A DNA stretch of 8,222 bases from positions 1 to 8,222 of the forward strand of contig CALAEU010000134.1 in assembly GCA_937891215.1 (NCBI GenBank), in the 5' to 3' direction. The stretch comes from an uncultured Clostridia bacterium (GTDB taxonomy: Bacteria > Bacillota_A > Clostridia > Oscillospirales > Acutalibacteraceae). The notes beneath the pieces are model-generated. The model did not search any database, was not told the origin of the DNA, and saw only the letters and a program-made list of their open reading frames with translations. Each line of letters starts with the position of its first letter. Within the stretch, counting starts at the first letter, position 1. A program made the position numbers and the translations under genes. Shown in pieces: positions 1 through 6,900 of the stretch.

Positions 1-1
1 T

Positions 2-388
2 CCGGCTTATGCTAAGAGCCCTGACAAACGCCGTTTTGAACTTCGTAACCCAGACGCTACTTGTAACCCATATTTCTGCTATGCAGCAATTCTTATGGCA
101 GGGCTTGATGGTATCAAAAATAAAATTGACCCAAAAAAGAATGGTTGGGGTCCTTACGACTTTAACCTTTACAATCTTCCAGAAGAAGAAAAAGCAAAAC
201 TTCAGGGTCTTCCTACCTCACTTCCTGAAGCACTTGATTGTCTTGAAAAAGATTTCAGTTATCTTACAGAGGGCGGCGTTTTCCCAGAAGAACTTATTAA
301 AAACTTTATTAAAACAAAACGCGCTGAATGCAGTCAATTAGCTGCAATCCCACACCCAGCAGAGTTCGATAAATATTATAATCTTTAA
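2..388 (+). CDS. glnA: Glutamine synthetase type I, C-terminal fragment
   Basis: This is the last 128 codons of a type I glutamine synthetase, the cytoplasmic dodecameric enzyme that makes glutamine from glutamate, ammonia and ATP. The gene enters from the left edge, so its start and most of the active site are not visible. Directly visible are the family blocks FELRNPDATCNPYFCYAA and LMAGLDGIKNKIDP and the typical C-terminus HPAEFDKYYNL. The segment FNLYNLPEEE (Tyr codon at 170-172) aligns with the adenylylation loop of GSI-beta enzymes (NLYDLPPEE in E. coli). This suggests a beta-like form rather than the Bacillus alpha form, although modification itself cannot be inferred. The gene ends in tandem stops TAATAA and a hairpin follows within ten bases. 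The identification is secure; only the subtype is inferred. Confidence 0.96.
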   Translation, partial: PAYAKSPDKRRFELRNPDATCNPYFCYAAILMAGLDGIKNKIDPKKNGWGPYDFNLYNLPEEEKAKLQGLPTSLPEALDCLEKDFSYLTEGGVFPEELIKNFIKTKRAECSQLAAIPHPAEFDKYYNL

Positions 389-396
389 TAAAAATC

Positions 397-423
397 GGGT
401 AGAGTACAAAAAGTACTCTACCC
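397..423 (+). terminator. Hairpin downstream of glnA
   Basis: A perfect 11-bp stem, GGGTAGAGTAC (397-407) with GTACTCTACCC (413-423), closes an AAAAA loop eight bases after the glnA stop codon. On the plus strand only TT follows before an A-run, so the U-tract expected of an intrinsic terminator is weak. It may be an inefficient terminator or a 3'-end stabilising hairpin. On the minus strand the stem is followed by a T-rich stretch, but no convergent gene ends there. Confidence 0.65.
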
Positions 424-467
424 TTAAAAAATTATAGAAAAAAACTTGAAATATTTTCAAAAAAAAC

Positions 468-496
468 TTGCAATTCTAAAGGGTTCGTGTTATTAT
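468..496 (+). promoter_or_regulatory. Promoter of rpsT, sigma-A type
   Basis: A -35 box TTGCAA (468-473) and a -10 box TATTAT (491-496) are separated by exactly 17 bases. Transcription would begin near 503, leaving a leader of about 30 bases before the rpsT start. The A-rich run at 461-466 just upstream could act as an UP-like element. This supports independent transcription of rpsT rather than read-through from glnA. Confidence 0.7.
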
Positions 497-520
497 ATAC
501 AACTGTATGAATACTTTTTC

Positions 521-527
521 GGAGGTG
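521..527 (+). promoter_or_regulatory. Ribosome binding site that fixes the rpsT start
   Basis: GGAGGTG lies six bases before the GTG at 534 and is almost a full complement of the 16S anti-Shine-Dalgarno sequence. It lies downstream of the in-frame ATG at 507, so that ATG is excluded as the start. Confidence 0.9.
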
Positions 528-533
528 AATTCT

Positions 534-794
534 GTGCCAAATATTAAATCAGCAAAGAAAAGAGTTCTTGTTAACCAGACTAAAGCTGCAAAAAACAAAG
601 CTGCTAACTCTGCTCTTAAAACTGCAATCAAAAAAGCAAACGCTGCTATTGATGCAAATGACGCTAACAAGGCTGATGTAGTTAAAGTTGCTGTTAAGAA
701 AATCGACCAGGCTGCTGCTAAAGGTCTTCTTCACAAAAACAACGCTGCTCACAAAAAGTCTGCACTTGTTACAAAGCTTAACAAAGCTAACTAA
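534..794 (+). CDS. rpsT: Small ribosomal subunit protein S20
   Basis: This encodes S20, a primary binding protein of 16S rRNA that helps assemble the body of the 30S subunit. With the GTG at 534 read as Met, the product is 86 residues, the usual S20 length. It begins MPNIKSAKKRV, the nearly invariant N-terminus of the family. The protein is very rich in Lys and Ala, is helical in character and has no Trp. The motif GLLHKNNAAHKKSAL near the C-terminus matches the conserved S20 block (KGxIHKNxAARxKSRL-like). An upstream in-frame ATG at 507 would add nine residues but lies before the ribosome binding site, so it is rejected. The gene is a single transcription unit with its own promoter and a strong terminator. 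Confidence 0.97.
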   Translation: MPNIKSAKKRVLVNQTKAAKNKAANSALKTAIKKANAAIDANDANKADVVKVAVKKIDQAAAKGLLHKNNAAHKKSALVTKLNKAN

Positions 795-810
795 TTTAAT
801 ATTAGTTTGA

Positions 811-848
811 GGAAAAGCCGTGGCATAGTGCCACGGCTTTTCCTTTTT
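811..848 (+). terminator. Strong intrinsic terminator of rpsT
   Basis: A perfect 15-bp stem pairs 811-825 (GGAAAAGCCGTGGCA) with 829-843, has a three-base loop TAG and is followed by TTTTT (844-848). This is a textbook rho-independent terminator 17 bases after the rpsT stop. Confidence 0.95.
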
Positions 849-852
849 ATAA

Positions 853-894
853 TATCACCCGAACAGAATTTTTTGAAACTCTGTTCGGGTGATA
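853..894 (-). terminator. Hairpin at the 3' end of trpS
   Basis: A perfect 15-bp stem pairs 853-867 (TATCACCCGAACAGA) with 880-894 around a 12-base loop. It begins three bases after the trpS stop codon on the minus strand, so it is most likely the trpS terminator. The following minus-strand sequence is TTATAAAAA, so the U-tract is poor and efficiency is uncertain. It sits ten bases from the rpsT terminator, giving two back-to-back hairpins between convergent genes. Confidence 0.7.
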
Positions 895-897
895 AAT

Positions 898-1914
898 TTA
901 TCTTGGTAAGAAACCTACTTTTTTCATTACTTTGTCGAGAGTTCTCTGTGAAAGTCTTGTTGCCATTTCAGCACCATTTCTCATACATTCTTCAAGATAT
1001 TTCTTTTCAGTTATAAGTTCTTTATATTTTGTCTGGATTGGTTCTAACTCTTTAACAACCGCTTCACCTACTGCAGTTTTAAAATCGCCATAACCCCTAC
1101 CGTAAAATTCTTTTTCAATTTCTTCAAAAGATTTACCAGTGCAACAAGAGTAAATTGTCATAAGGTTATTTATACCGTCCTTGCCCTCTGCAAAACGAAC
1201 ACAAGCTTCACTATCAGTAACAGCGCTCTTAATTTTCTTCATAATTACATTTGGTTCGTCAAGCATTGAAATATATGATTTAGGGTTATCGTCTGATTTA
1301 CTCATTTTCTTGAGTGGGTCCTGAAGTGATGTGATTTTAGCGCCAGCTTTGCCAATGAATGGCTCAGGCATTTTTAAAACATCACCATAAATTGAGTTGA
1401 ATCTGTCGCAGATATTTCTGGCAATTTCAAGATGTTGCTTTTGGTCTGCACCAATCGGAACAAAGTCTGCATTATAGATAAGAATATCTGCAGCCATTAA
1501 GATAGGATAGTCAAAAAGACCAACTGTGATATTATCTTTATGTTTCTGACTTTTCTCTTTAAACTGTGTCATTCTTGCTGCTTCACCAAATTGTGTGTAA
1601 CAGTTTAAAATCCAGCCTAACTGCGCGTGTGTTGGCACATGGCTTTGTACAAACACAATATTCTTCTCAGGGTCAATCCCTAACGCTAAAAGTAATGCAT
1701 AAAGTTCTAAAGTATTCTTTTTCAATTGCTGTGGGTTATCACGGAATGTTGGCACTGTAATTGAGTGCAAATCCGCTACACCATAAAGACAATTATAATC
1801 ATCGCACATATTAGCCCAGTTTTTTAAAGCACCTAAATAGTTACCTAAAGTTGGTGTACCAGTAGGCTGAATACAGCTTAAAACAATCTTTTTCTTTTCT
1901 TGTGTGTTCTCCAT
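898..1914 (-). CDS. trpS: Tryptophan-tRNA ligase
   Basis: This is a class Ic aminoacyl-tRNA synthetase that activates tryptophan with ATP and charges tRNA-Trp in the cytoplasm. At 338 residues it has the normal bacterial TrpRS length. The HIGH-type signature is TLGN at residues 22-25 within PTGTPTLGNYLGAL. The conserved GADQKQHLEIAR block follows at 155-166, and the KMSKS loop is present exactly as KMSKS at 203-207. The Rossmann fold should therefore be intact and active. A GAAAGG ribosome binding site (1925-1930) precedes the ATG by ten bases. The gene follows the GNAT gene by 41 bases with no terminator between, so the two are probably cotranscribed. No T-box leader is visible before either gene, although T-boxes are common for Firmicutes trpS. 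Confidence 0.97.
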   Translation of the reverse strand: MENTQEKKKIVLSCIQPTGTPTLGNYLGALKNWANMCDDYNCLYGVADLHSITVPTFRDNPQQLKKNTLELYALLLALGIDPEKNIVFVQSHVPTHAQLGWILNCYTQFGEAARMTQFKEKSQKHKDNITVGLFDYPILMAADILIYNADFVPIGADQKQHLEIARNICDRFNSIYGDVLKMPEPFIGKAGAKITSLQDPLKKMSKSDDNPKSYISMLDEPNVIMKKIKSAVTDSEACVRFAEGKDGINNLMTIYSCCTGKSFEEIEKEFYGRGYGDFKTAVGEAVVKELEPIQTKYKELITEKKYLEECMRNGAEMATRLSQRTLDKVMKKVGFLPR

Positions 1915-1955
1915 AATATATAAACCTTTCGACTAATTTACTATTTACTATTTTA

Positions 1956-2513
1956 TTATAATTTCATACCAAATGCAACATCATATTTAGTTTTTTCTAA
2001 TTCTGTAAAACCATATTTTCTGTAAAATCCGAGTCCGACTTCATTTTCGTTGTTACAACAAAGCATTACACCTTTTACACCTTTATTTCTGTAATGCTCA
2101 AAAAGTGCATTTAAAAGTTTACCACCCACACCAATTCTTTGGTATTCTGGCAAAATATTTATATGAAAATGTGCAGGATATTCATCTTTGAATTTTTCGT
2201 GAATATCAGTTGAAGCCCTTGACCAGTTATATCTTTCCTCACCTAAATATTTATTCATTTCACAATATTCTTCGTGAAGTGCTTTTTTATAAGGTTCAAA
2301 ACTTTCAGCAGAAATTATAAAACCCACTGCCCTGCCATCATCATCTACAACAAAACAATTATCCGGTTCGCGTTCAATATAATATTCGCAAAATGTATGT
2401 AAAACTAAGTTTGCAGTATCGTCATCAGTAATACTGTTATAACCTTCTGCATTAAGACACGCGAACTTAACATTCCCAGCGTCTTTTTCTTCGTATTTTC
2501 TTACAGTTATCAT
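1956..2513 (-). CDS. GNAT-family N-acetyltransferase
   Basis: This 185-residue protein is a predicted acetyl-CoA-dependent acyltransferase of the GNAT fold; its substrate is unknown. Motif A is clear: the beta strand HINILPEY leads into the pyrophosphate-binding loop QRIGVGG at about residues 125-131. Motif B is GFYRKYGF at 162-169. The HINILPEYQ arrangement with a long N-terminal half recalls the subgroup related to the acetyltransferase-like domain of O-GlcNAcase proteins, but this is family resemblance only and does not show substrate. The start is supported by GGTGATT just upstream on the minus strand (2518-2524). It is the promoter-proximal gene of a likely two-gene unit with trpS. No functional link to tRNA charging can be read from the sequence. 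Confidence 0.88.
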   Translation of the reverse strand: MITVRKYEEKDAGNVKFACLNAEGYNSITDDDTANLVLHTFCEYYIEREPDNCFVVDDDGRAVGFIISAESFEPYKKALHEEYCEMNKYLGEERYNWSRASTDIHEKFKDEYPAHFHINILPEYQRIGVGGKLLNALFEHYRNKGVKGVMLCCNNENEVGLGFYRKYGFTELEKTKYDVAFGMKL

Positions 2514-2531
2514 TTAAAATCACCGCTATAT

Positions 2532-2560
2532 ATAATAATAAAATTTGAAGAAAAAAGCAA
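2532..2560 (-). promoter_or_regulatory. Candidate promoter for the GNAT-trpS unit
   Basis: On the minus strand, TTGCTT (2555-2560) and TATTAT (2532-2537) are separated by 17 bases. Transcription would begin near 2525, giving a leader of only about a dozen bases that starts right at the ribosome binding site. The region is so AT-rich that chance matches are likely, and a perfect TATAAT at 2588-2593 on the same strand lacks a good -35. Confidence 0.4.
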
Positions 2561-2574
2561 TAGTAAATCGAGTA

Positions 2575-2602
2575 TTGCAAGAAAATTATTATAGTGTATA
2601 AT
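2575..2602 (+). promoter_or_regulatory. Promoter of the ceramidase-like gene
   Basis: The -35 TTGCAA (2575-2580) and a perfect -10 TATAAT (2597-2602) are separated by 16 bases. The predicted transcription start near 2609 leaves only about 12 bases before the ATG at 2621, and these include the ribosome binding site GGGTGAT (2610-2616). The promoter overlaps the in-frame GTG at 2594, which rules out that earlier start. Confidence 0.65.
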
Positions 2603-2620
2603 ATAAATCGGGTGATAAAT

Positions 2621-4087
2621 ATGAATTTTAATAATATTACAAGAAAATCAATAGAACTCTTAGGAAAATTTATTGTTCTTACAATGCCTAAAAAAACTTT
2701 AGCAAATGAAGAACTTTCTGCAAAATATATGAAAACAGGTGACGAGAAGTTTGATTTTTCAAGCGGTGAATTTTTTACTTGTGGTTTTTCTAAAGAAATT
2801 TTAACCCCAGATGATGTTAAAGGCAAAAAATATTTTATTGCCGGTTATGATTCAAACAATAAAGCTGAAGATGTACTTGACGATATTTTTGCAAGATCAA
2901 TTTATATTGATGATAACAAAGGCAAGGGCGGAATTATAATATGTGCGATTGACGCAGTTGGAATGAGCCGTAAAGATATAAATGATATAAGAAAAATTGT
3001 TCTTGATAGCAACGAAATTGGTGAATTAAAATCTATAAATATTTGTTGTACACACACACACTCTGCTATTGATACACAAGGACTTTGGGGTGAAAAAATA
3101 TATAAAAGTGGCAGAAATGAAGAGTTTATGACAAAACTCAAAGAGAAAACTGCAAAAGCAATTATTTGTGCATATAAAAGCAGAACTAACGGAAAGTTAT
3201 ATTTTAATAGCACTGAAACGGAAGATTTACAATATGACTGCAGAACACCTGAAACATTCGACAGAAACTTAAACAGAATTCATTTTGTACCGTTTGATGA
3301 AAGTAAAAAAGATATTTTTGTAGTTAATTTTGCATCGCACGCTGAACTTCTTGGCAGTAAAACAAAAACTGTAAGTGCAGACTTCCCCTGCTATATGATT
3401 AAAGCAATGGAAGACGAACACAAAAATTGTGAAGTAGTTTACATAAACGGTGCTATTGGTGGAATGATTTCTGCAAAAGAAATTAAGAAAGTCTATCGCA
3501 ACACAATCGACTGTGAAGAATACACGAAAGAATTTGGTAAAAATTTAGGTGAACTTGCAATTAATTTAAAAGATGATGAAGAAATCGAGCCAATTGTAAA
3601 TGTAAAATCAAAACAGATTAATATACCAGTTGAAAACTTTGTTCTCACACTGGCAAGATTTTTAAAAGTTTTAAATAATGATTTTTTGAAAAAAGGGAAA
3701 AAAGCATTTGTAATATCTGAAACAGGATATTTAATTTTAGGGAAAAGTCAGGTTGCTATGTTTTTAATTCCAGGTGAACTATTTCCCGAACTTTATAACG
3801 GCGAATTTTTAAGTGCAGAAGACTCTGCAAATAAACATGAAGCAGATTACACCCCACTTATAAAAATGACAGATATAAAAAACAATTTTGTTGTTGGTCT
3901 TTGTAATGATGAATTAGGTTACATTATACCAAAAAATGACTTCTATCTTCACAAAAAAACTCCATATATCAATTCTGCAAACGACAGATTAGACAGAAAT
4001 CATTATGAAGAAACGAACTCTGTAGGACCACGAGTAGCGGAAACGGTACTTAATAGCATATCTAAAATAATAAAAGAGCAACCATAA
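2621..4087 (+). CDS. Neutral/alkaline ceramidase-like zinc amidohydrolase
   Basis: The 488-residue product matches the N-terminal catalytic domain of the neutral/alkaline non-lysosomal ceramidase family, zinc enzymes that cleave the amide bond of N-acyl sphingoid bases. Likely zinc ligands are all in place. THTHS at 144-148 supplies a histidine, FASHAEL has His240, PGELFPEL has Glu386 and GYIIP has Tyr434. SADFP (252-256) and NGAIGGM (276-282) occupy the positions of the family's SGD and nucleophile-loop blocks; the loop is divergent, so activity and substrate are uncertain. The C-terminal ends YEETNSVGPRVAETVL, where the family has its Y-E-x-S/N-xx-GP block, and no extra C-terminal domain follows. 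I see no convincing signal peptide, so the protein may be cytoplasmic. GGGTGAT four bases before the ATG fixes the start; an upstream GTG at 2594 lies inside the promoter. It may act on an amide other than ceramide. Confidence 0.82.
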   Translation: MNFNNITRKSIELLGKFIVLTMPKKTLANEELSAKYMKTGDEKFDFSSGEFFTCGFSKEILTPDDVKGKKYFIAGYDSNNKAEDVLDDIFARSIYIDDNKGKGGIIICAIDAVGMSRKDINDIRKIVLDSNEIGELKSINICCTHTHSAIDTQGLWGEKIYKSGRNEEFMTKLKEKTAKAIICAYKSRTNGKLYFNSTETEDLQYDCRTPETFDRNLNRIHFVPFDESKKDIFVVNFASHAELLGSKTKTVSADFPCYMIKAMEDEHKNCEVVYINGAIGGMISAKEIKKVYRNTIDCEEYTKEFGKNLGELAINLKDDEEIEPIVNVKSKQINIPVENFVLTLARFLKVLNNDFLKKGKKAFVISETGYLILGKSQVAMFLIPGELFPELYNGEFLSAEDSANKHEADYTPLIKMTDIKNNFVVGLCNDELGYIIPKNDFYLHKKTPYINSANDRLDRNHYEETNSVGPRVAETVLNSISKIIKEQP

Positions 4088-4109
4088 AAGTTGCTCTTTT
4101 ATTATTTTA
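4063..4109. terminator. Bidirectional terminator between the ceramidase-like gene and fhs
   Basis: The GC-containing core pairs GAGCAAC (4076-4082) with GTTGCTC (4090-4096). A-T pairs extend the stem outward to about 4063 and 4109, and the loop is seven bases. T-rich tracts follow on both strands, so it can serve both converging genes. It is unusual in that the left arm is the last codons of the ceramidase-like gene and the stop codon TAA (4085-4087) lies in the loop. Confidence 0.88.
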
Positions 4110-4112
4110 ATT

Positions 4113-5789
4113 TTAGAATAATCCAACAATTTTGCCATCTTCACTGACATCAATTTTTTCTGCTGATGGAACTTTCGGAAGACCTGGCATTGTCATAATT
4201 TCACCAGTGAGAACAACAATAAATCCTGCACCTGCTGAAACCTTAACATTTTTAACTGTAACTCTGAAATTTTCAGGTGCACCTAATTTTGTAGCATCGT
4301 CAGAGAAACTATATTGTGTTTTAGCAACACAAACAGGAAGTTTGTCGAAGCCGTTTTTATAGAGAGCTGCAAGTTGTTTTTGAGCATTTGGTGTGAAGTC
4401 AACACCATCGCCACCATAAACTTTTTTAACGATTGCTTCAATTTTGTCTTCAATTTTAGCATCAAGTTCGTAAGAATATGAGAAGTTTCTATTGTCTTCT
4501 TCGTTACAAAGTCTTACAACTTCTTTTGCCATTTCTTCACCGCCTGCACCACCATCTGCCCAAACAGTTGAAAGAACAGTATTAACGCCTAATTCTTTAC
4601 ACTTTTTAATGATAAATTCAATTTCATTATCTGTATCTGTCGGGAATCTGTTAACTGCAACAACACAAGGAAGTTTATAAACATTTTTGATATTTGAAAC
4701 ATGACGAAGAAGATTTGGAATCCCCTTTTCAAGTGCTACTAAATCTTCGTTACCAAGTTCATCTTTTTTAAGACCCCCGTGCATTTTAAGAGCACGAACT
4801 GTTGCAACTACTACAACTGCAGATGGCTTTAACCCTGCTGCTCTACATTTAATATCGAGGAATTTTTCTGCACCTAAGTCTGCACCGAAGCCTGCTTCTG
4901 TAATAGCATAATCTGCAGCACCCATTGCAAGTTTTGTTGCAAGAACTGTGTTACAACCGTGAGCAATATTTGCAAAAGGACCACCATGAACGAATGCAGG
5001 AGTACCTTCAAGGGTCTGAACAAGGTTTGGCTTTAAAGCATCTAAAAGTAATGCAGTCATAGCGCCTTGTGCATTAAGGTCACCACAGGTAACAGGCTCG
5101 TCGTTATAGTTATAAGCAACAACAATTCTTGAAAGACGCTCTTTAAGGTCTGTAATTGAAGTTGAAAGGCAGAAAATAGCCATAATTTCACTTGCAACTG
5201 TAATATCGAAACCATCTTCTCTTGGCACACCATTCATTCTTCCACCAAGACCATTTACAATATTACGAAGTTGTCTATCGTTCATATCAACGCAACGTTT
5301 CCAGGTGATTTTCTTAACATCAATATTAAGAACATTTCCTTGTTGAATGTGGTTATCAAGCATCGCTGCCAAAAGGTTATTTGCCGCACCAATTGCGTGG
5401 AAGTCTCCTGTGAAGTGTAAGTTGATGTCTTCCATTGGAACAACCTGCGCATAACCGCCACCTGCCGCACCACCTTTGATACCAAAAACAGGTCCTAAAG
5501 AAGGTTCGCGTAATGCAACGCAGGTTTTATAACCTAATCTGTTCATACCATCTGCAAGACCAATAGTAGTTGTAGTCTTACCCTCACCTGCTGGTGTTGG
5601 TGTAATAGCTGTAACAAGAATAAGTTTGCCTTCTTTTTTATTATTCTTTAAATATGAAAGGTCAATTTTTGCTTTATATTTTCCATAAGGCTCTAAATAT
5701 TCGTCTGTAATACCGATTTTGTCTGCAATTTCACCGATTGGCTTCATTTTACAACTTTGTGCAATTTCAATATCTGAAAGATATGCCAT
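4113..5789 (-). CDS. fhs: Formate-tetrahydrofolate ligase
   Basis: This enzyme joins formate to tetrahydrofolate with ATP, giving 10-formyl-THF for purine synthesis, for initiator fMet-tRNA and, in acetogens, for the methyl branch of the Wood-Ljungdahl pathway. The 558 residues equal the usual family length. The nucleotide-binding loop [12 protein letters not shown] is at 63-74, [10 protein letters not shown] at 94-103 and the family signature [12 protein letters not shown] at 105-116. The second signature, [12 protein letters not shown], lies near 195-206. No key region is missing. The ATG is preceded by a strong AAAGGTGA ribosome binding site. It lies 67 bases downstream of the PurL-derived frame in the same direction, consistent with a purine/one-carbon unit. 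The presence of fhs alone does not show acetogenesis. Confidence 0.98.
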   Translation of the reverse strand: MAYLSDIEIAQSCKMKPIGEIADKIGITDEYLEPYGKYKAKIDLSYLKNNKKEGKLILVTAITPTPAGEGKTTTTIGLADGMNRLGYKTCVALREPSLGPVFGIKGGAAGGGYAQVVPMEDINLHFTGDFHAIGAANNLLAAMLDNHIQQGNVLNIDVKKITWKRCVDMNDRQLRNIVNGLGGRMNGVPREDGFDITVASEIMAIFCLSTSITDLKERLSRIVVAYNYNDEPVTCGDLNAQGAMTALLLDALKPNLVQTLEGTPAFVHGGPFANIAHGCNTVLATKLAMGAADYAITEAGFGADLGAEKFLDIKCRAAGLKPSAVVVVATVRALKMHGGLKKDELGNEDLVALEKGIPNLLRHVSNIKNVYKLPCVVAVNRFPTDTDNEIEFIIKKCKELGVNTVLSTVWADGGAGGEEMAKEVVRLCNEEDNRNFSYSYELDAKIEDKIEAIVKKVYGGDGVDFTPNAQKQLAALYKNGFDKLPVCVAKTQYSFSDDATKLGAPENFRVTVKNVKVSAGAGFIVVLTGEIMTMPGLPKVPSAEKIDVSEDGKIVGLF

Positions 5790-5816
5790 TTAAACTCTCA
5801 CCTTTCTATTATAGAG

Positions 5817-5842
5817 TGGTAATCCGAAAAAACGGATTACCA
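5817..5842. other. Intercistronic hairpin between the purL end and fhs
   Basis: A perfect 10-bp stem pairs 5817-5826 (TGGTAATCCG) with 5833-5842 (CGGATTACCA) around a six-base homopolymer loop. On the minus strand it sits between the PurL stop codon and the fhs ribosome binding site. It is not followed by a T-run in that direction, so it looks like a processing or stabilising hairpin or a weak attenuator rather than a full terminator. Confidence 0.6.
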
Positions 5843-5856
5843 TTCTTATTTTAATA

Positions 5857-6900
5857 TCATTTAAAATATTTAACTGCTGATTCAAACATTCTGATGTTGT
5901 ATTCACCATCAACATTCTTATAAAGACCAGCGCCAATTCTTTCTGAGTGACCCATTTTACCGAATACTCTACCGTCTGGTGAAGTAATACCCTCAATAGC
6001 GAATGCAGAATCATTAGGGTTAAACTGAACATCTGTTGTAGCATTACCGCTTAAATCAACATACTGAGTTGCAATCTGACCATTTTCTGCAAGAGTTTTA
6101 ATTAAATCTTCACTTGCATAGAAACGACCTTCGCCGTGTGAAATCGGAACATTTACAATATCACCGACATTCATAAGTGAAAGCCAAGGTGATTTGTTAG
6201 AAGCAATTCTTGTTCTTACAATCTTTGATTGGTGACGAGAAATTGTGTTATATGTGAGTGTAGGACAATTTTCGTCTGTATCTATAATTTTACCGTAAGG
6301 CACAAGACCTAATTTAATGAGTGCCTGGAAACCATTACAGATACCGCACATAAGACCATCACGATTATCTAAAAGGTCTGTAACTGCAACTTTAACAGCA
6401 TCATTTCTGAAGAATGCAGTAATGAATTTACCTGAACCATCTGGTTCGTCACCGCCTGAGAAACCACCAGGAACGAAAATCATCTGACTGTCATTAACTG
6501 CTTTTGCGAATTTTTCAACACTTCTTGAAATGCCATCAGCAGTTAAGTTGTTAATAACAATAATTTCTGCTTTTGCGCCTGCATCTTCAACTGCTTTTGC
6601 ACTATCAAATTCACAGTTTGTACCTGGGAATACAGGAATAACAACTTTTGGAGTTGCAACTTTGATTGCTGCAGATTTGTGTTCACTCACACTGTACTCA
6701 AAGTTTTTGATGTCTTTTTCTTCGTGTGCAATGTTACATGAATATACACTTTCAAGTTTTTCTTCGTAAGCTTTTTCAAGTTCGCAAAGACAAACTGATT
6801 CTTCACCTAAAGAAATACTAAATTTATCTGTTGTAGTACCGAGAACTTTACCATCTGTTACATCATCAGTAACTTCAAGAATAAATGAACCATAAGAATA
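5857..6900 (-). pseudogene. purL: Phosphoribosylformylglycinamidine synthase, C-terminal glutaminase part
   Basis: This segment is the end of a single-chain PurL, which converts FGAR to FGAM in de novo purine synthesis. The class I glutamine amidotransferase domain supplies the ammonia. It begins near SYGSFILEV, continues through a linker (KLESVYS), and enters the amidotransferase domain at PVFPGTNCEFDSAKA (residues 427-440 of the frame). FVPGGFSGGDE follows at 479-489. The nucleophile is Cys525 in GICNGFQ, and His592 and Glu594 in SHGEGRF complete the triad, so the domain itself looks catalytically intact. The upstream synthetase and AIRS-like domains, normally several hundred residues, are absent and replaced by foreign sequence. 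Glutamine codons here are mostly CAG, as in the part of fhs inspected, which suggests this segment truly belongs with the left part of the window. A TGA stop ends it. Confidence 0.9.

Noticed and set aside
446..460. Small inverted repeat TTGAAA-TAT-TTTCAA
   Set aside because: Six mostly A-T pairs in an AT-rich spacer are expected by chance and have no clear role beside the rpsT promoter.
507..533. Upstream ATG extension of rpsT by nine residues
   Set aside because: The ribosome binding site at 521-527 lies downstream of that ATG, and S20 proteins begin MPNIKSAKKR, which corresponds to the GTG at 534.
1915..1955. Search for a T-box leader or separate promoter before trpS
   Set aside because: The gap is only 41 AT-rich bases with no stem, no T-box sequence and no promoter pair, so cotranscription with the GNAT gene is simpler.
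2594..2620. GTG start for the ceramidase-like gene nine codons upstream
   Set aside because: It overlaps the -10 box TATAAT, so it would not be in the transcript, and the ribosome binding site at 2610-2616 points to 2621.
2467..2826. Minus-strand frame of 119 codons across the divergent intergenic region
   Set aside because: It overlaps the promoters and the starts of two well-supported genes, is antisense to the ceramidase-like gene and has no recognisable domain.
5808..5813. Perfect TATAAT on the minus strand just upstream of fhs as an fhs promoter
   Set aside because: No -35-like sequence lies at 16-18 bases, and transcription would start inside the fhs ribosome binding site.
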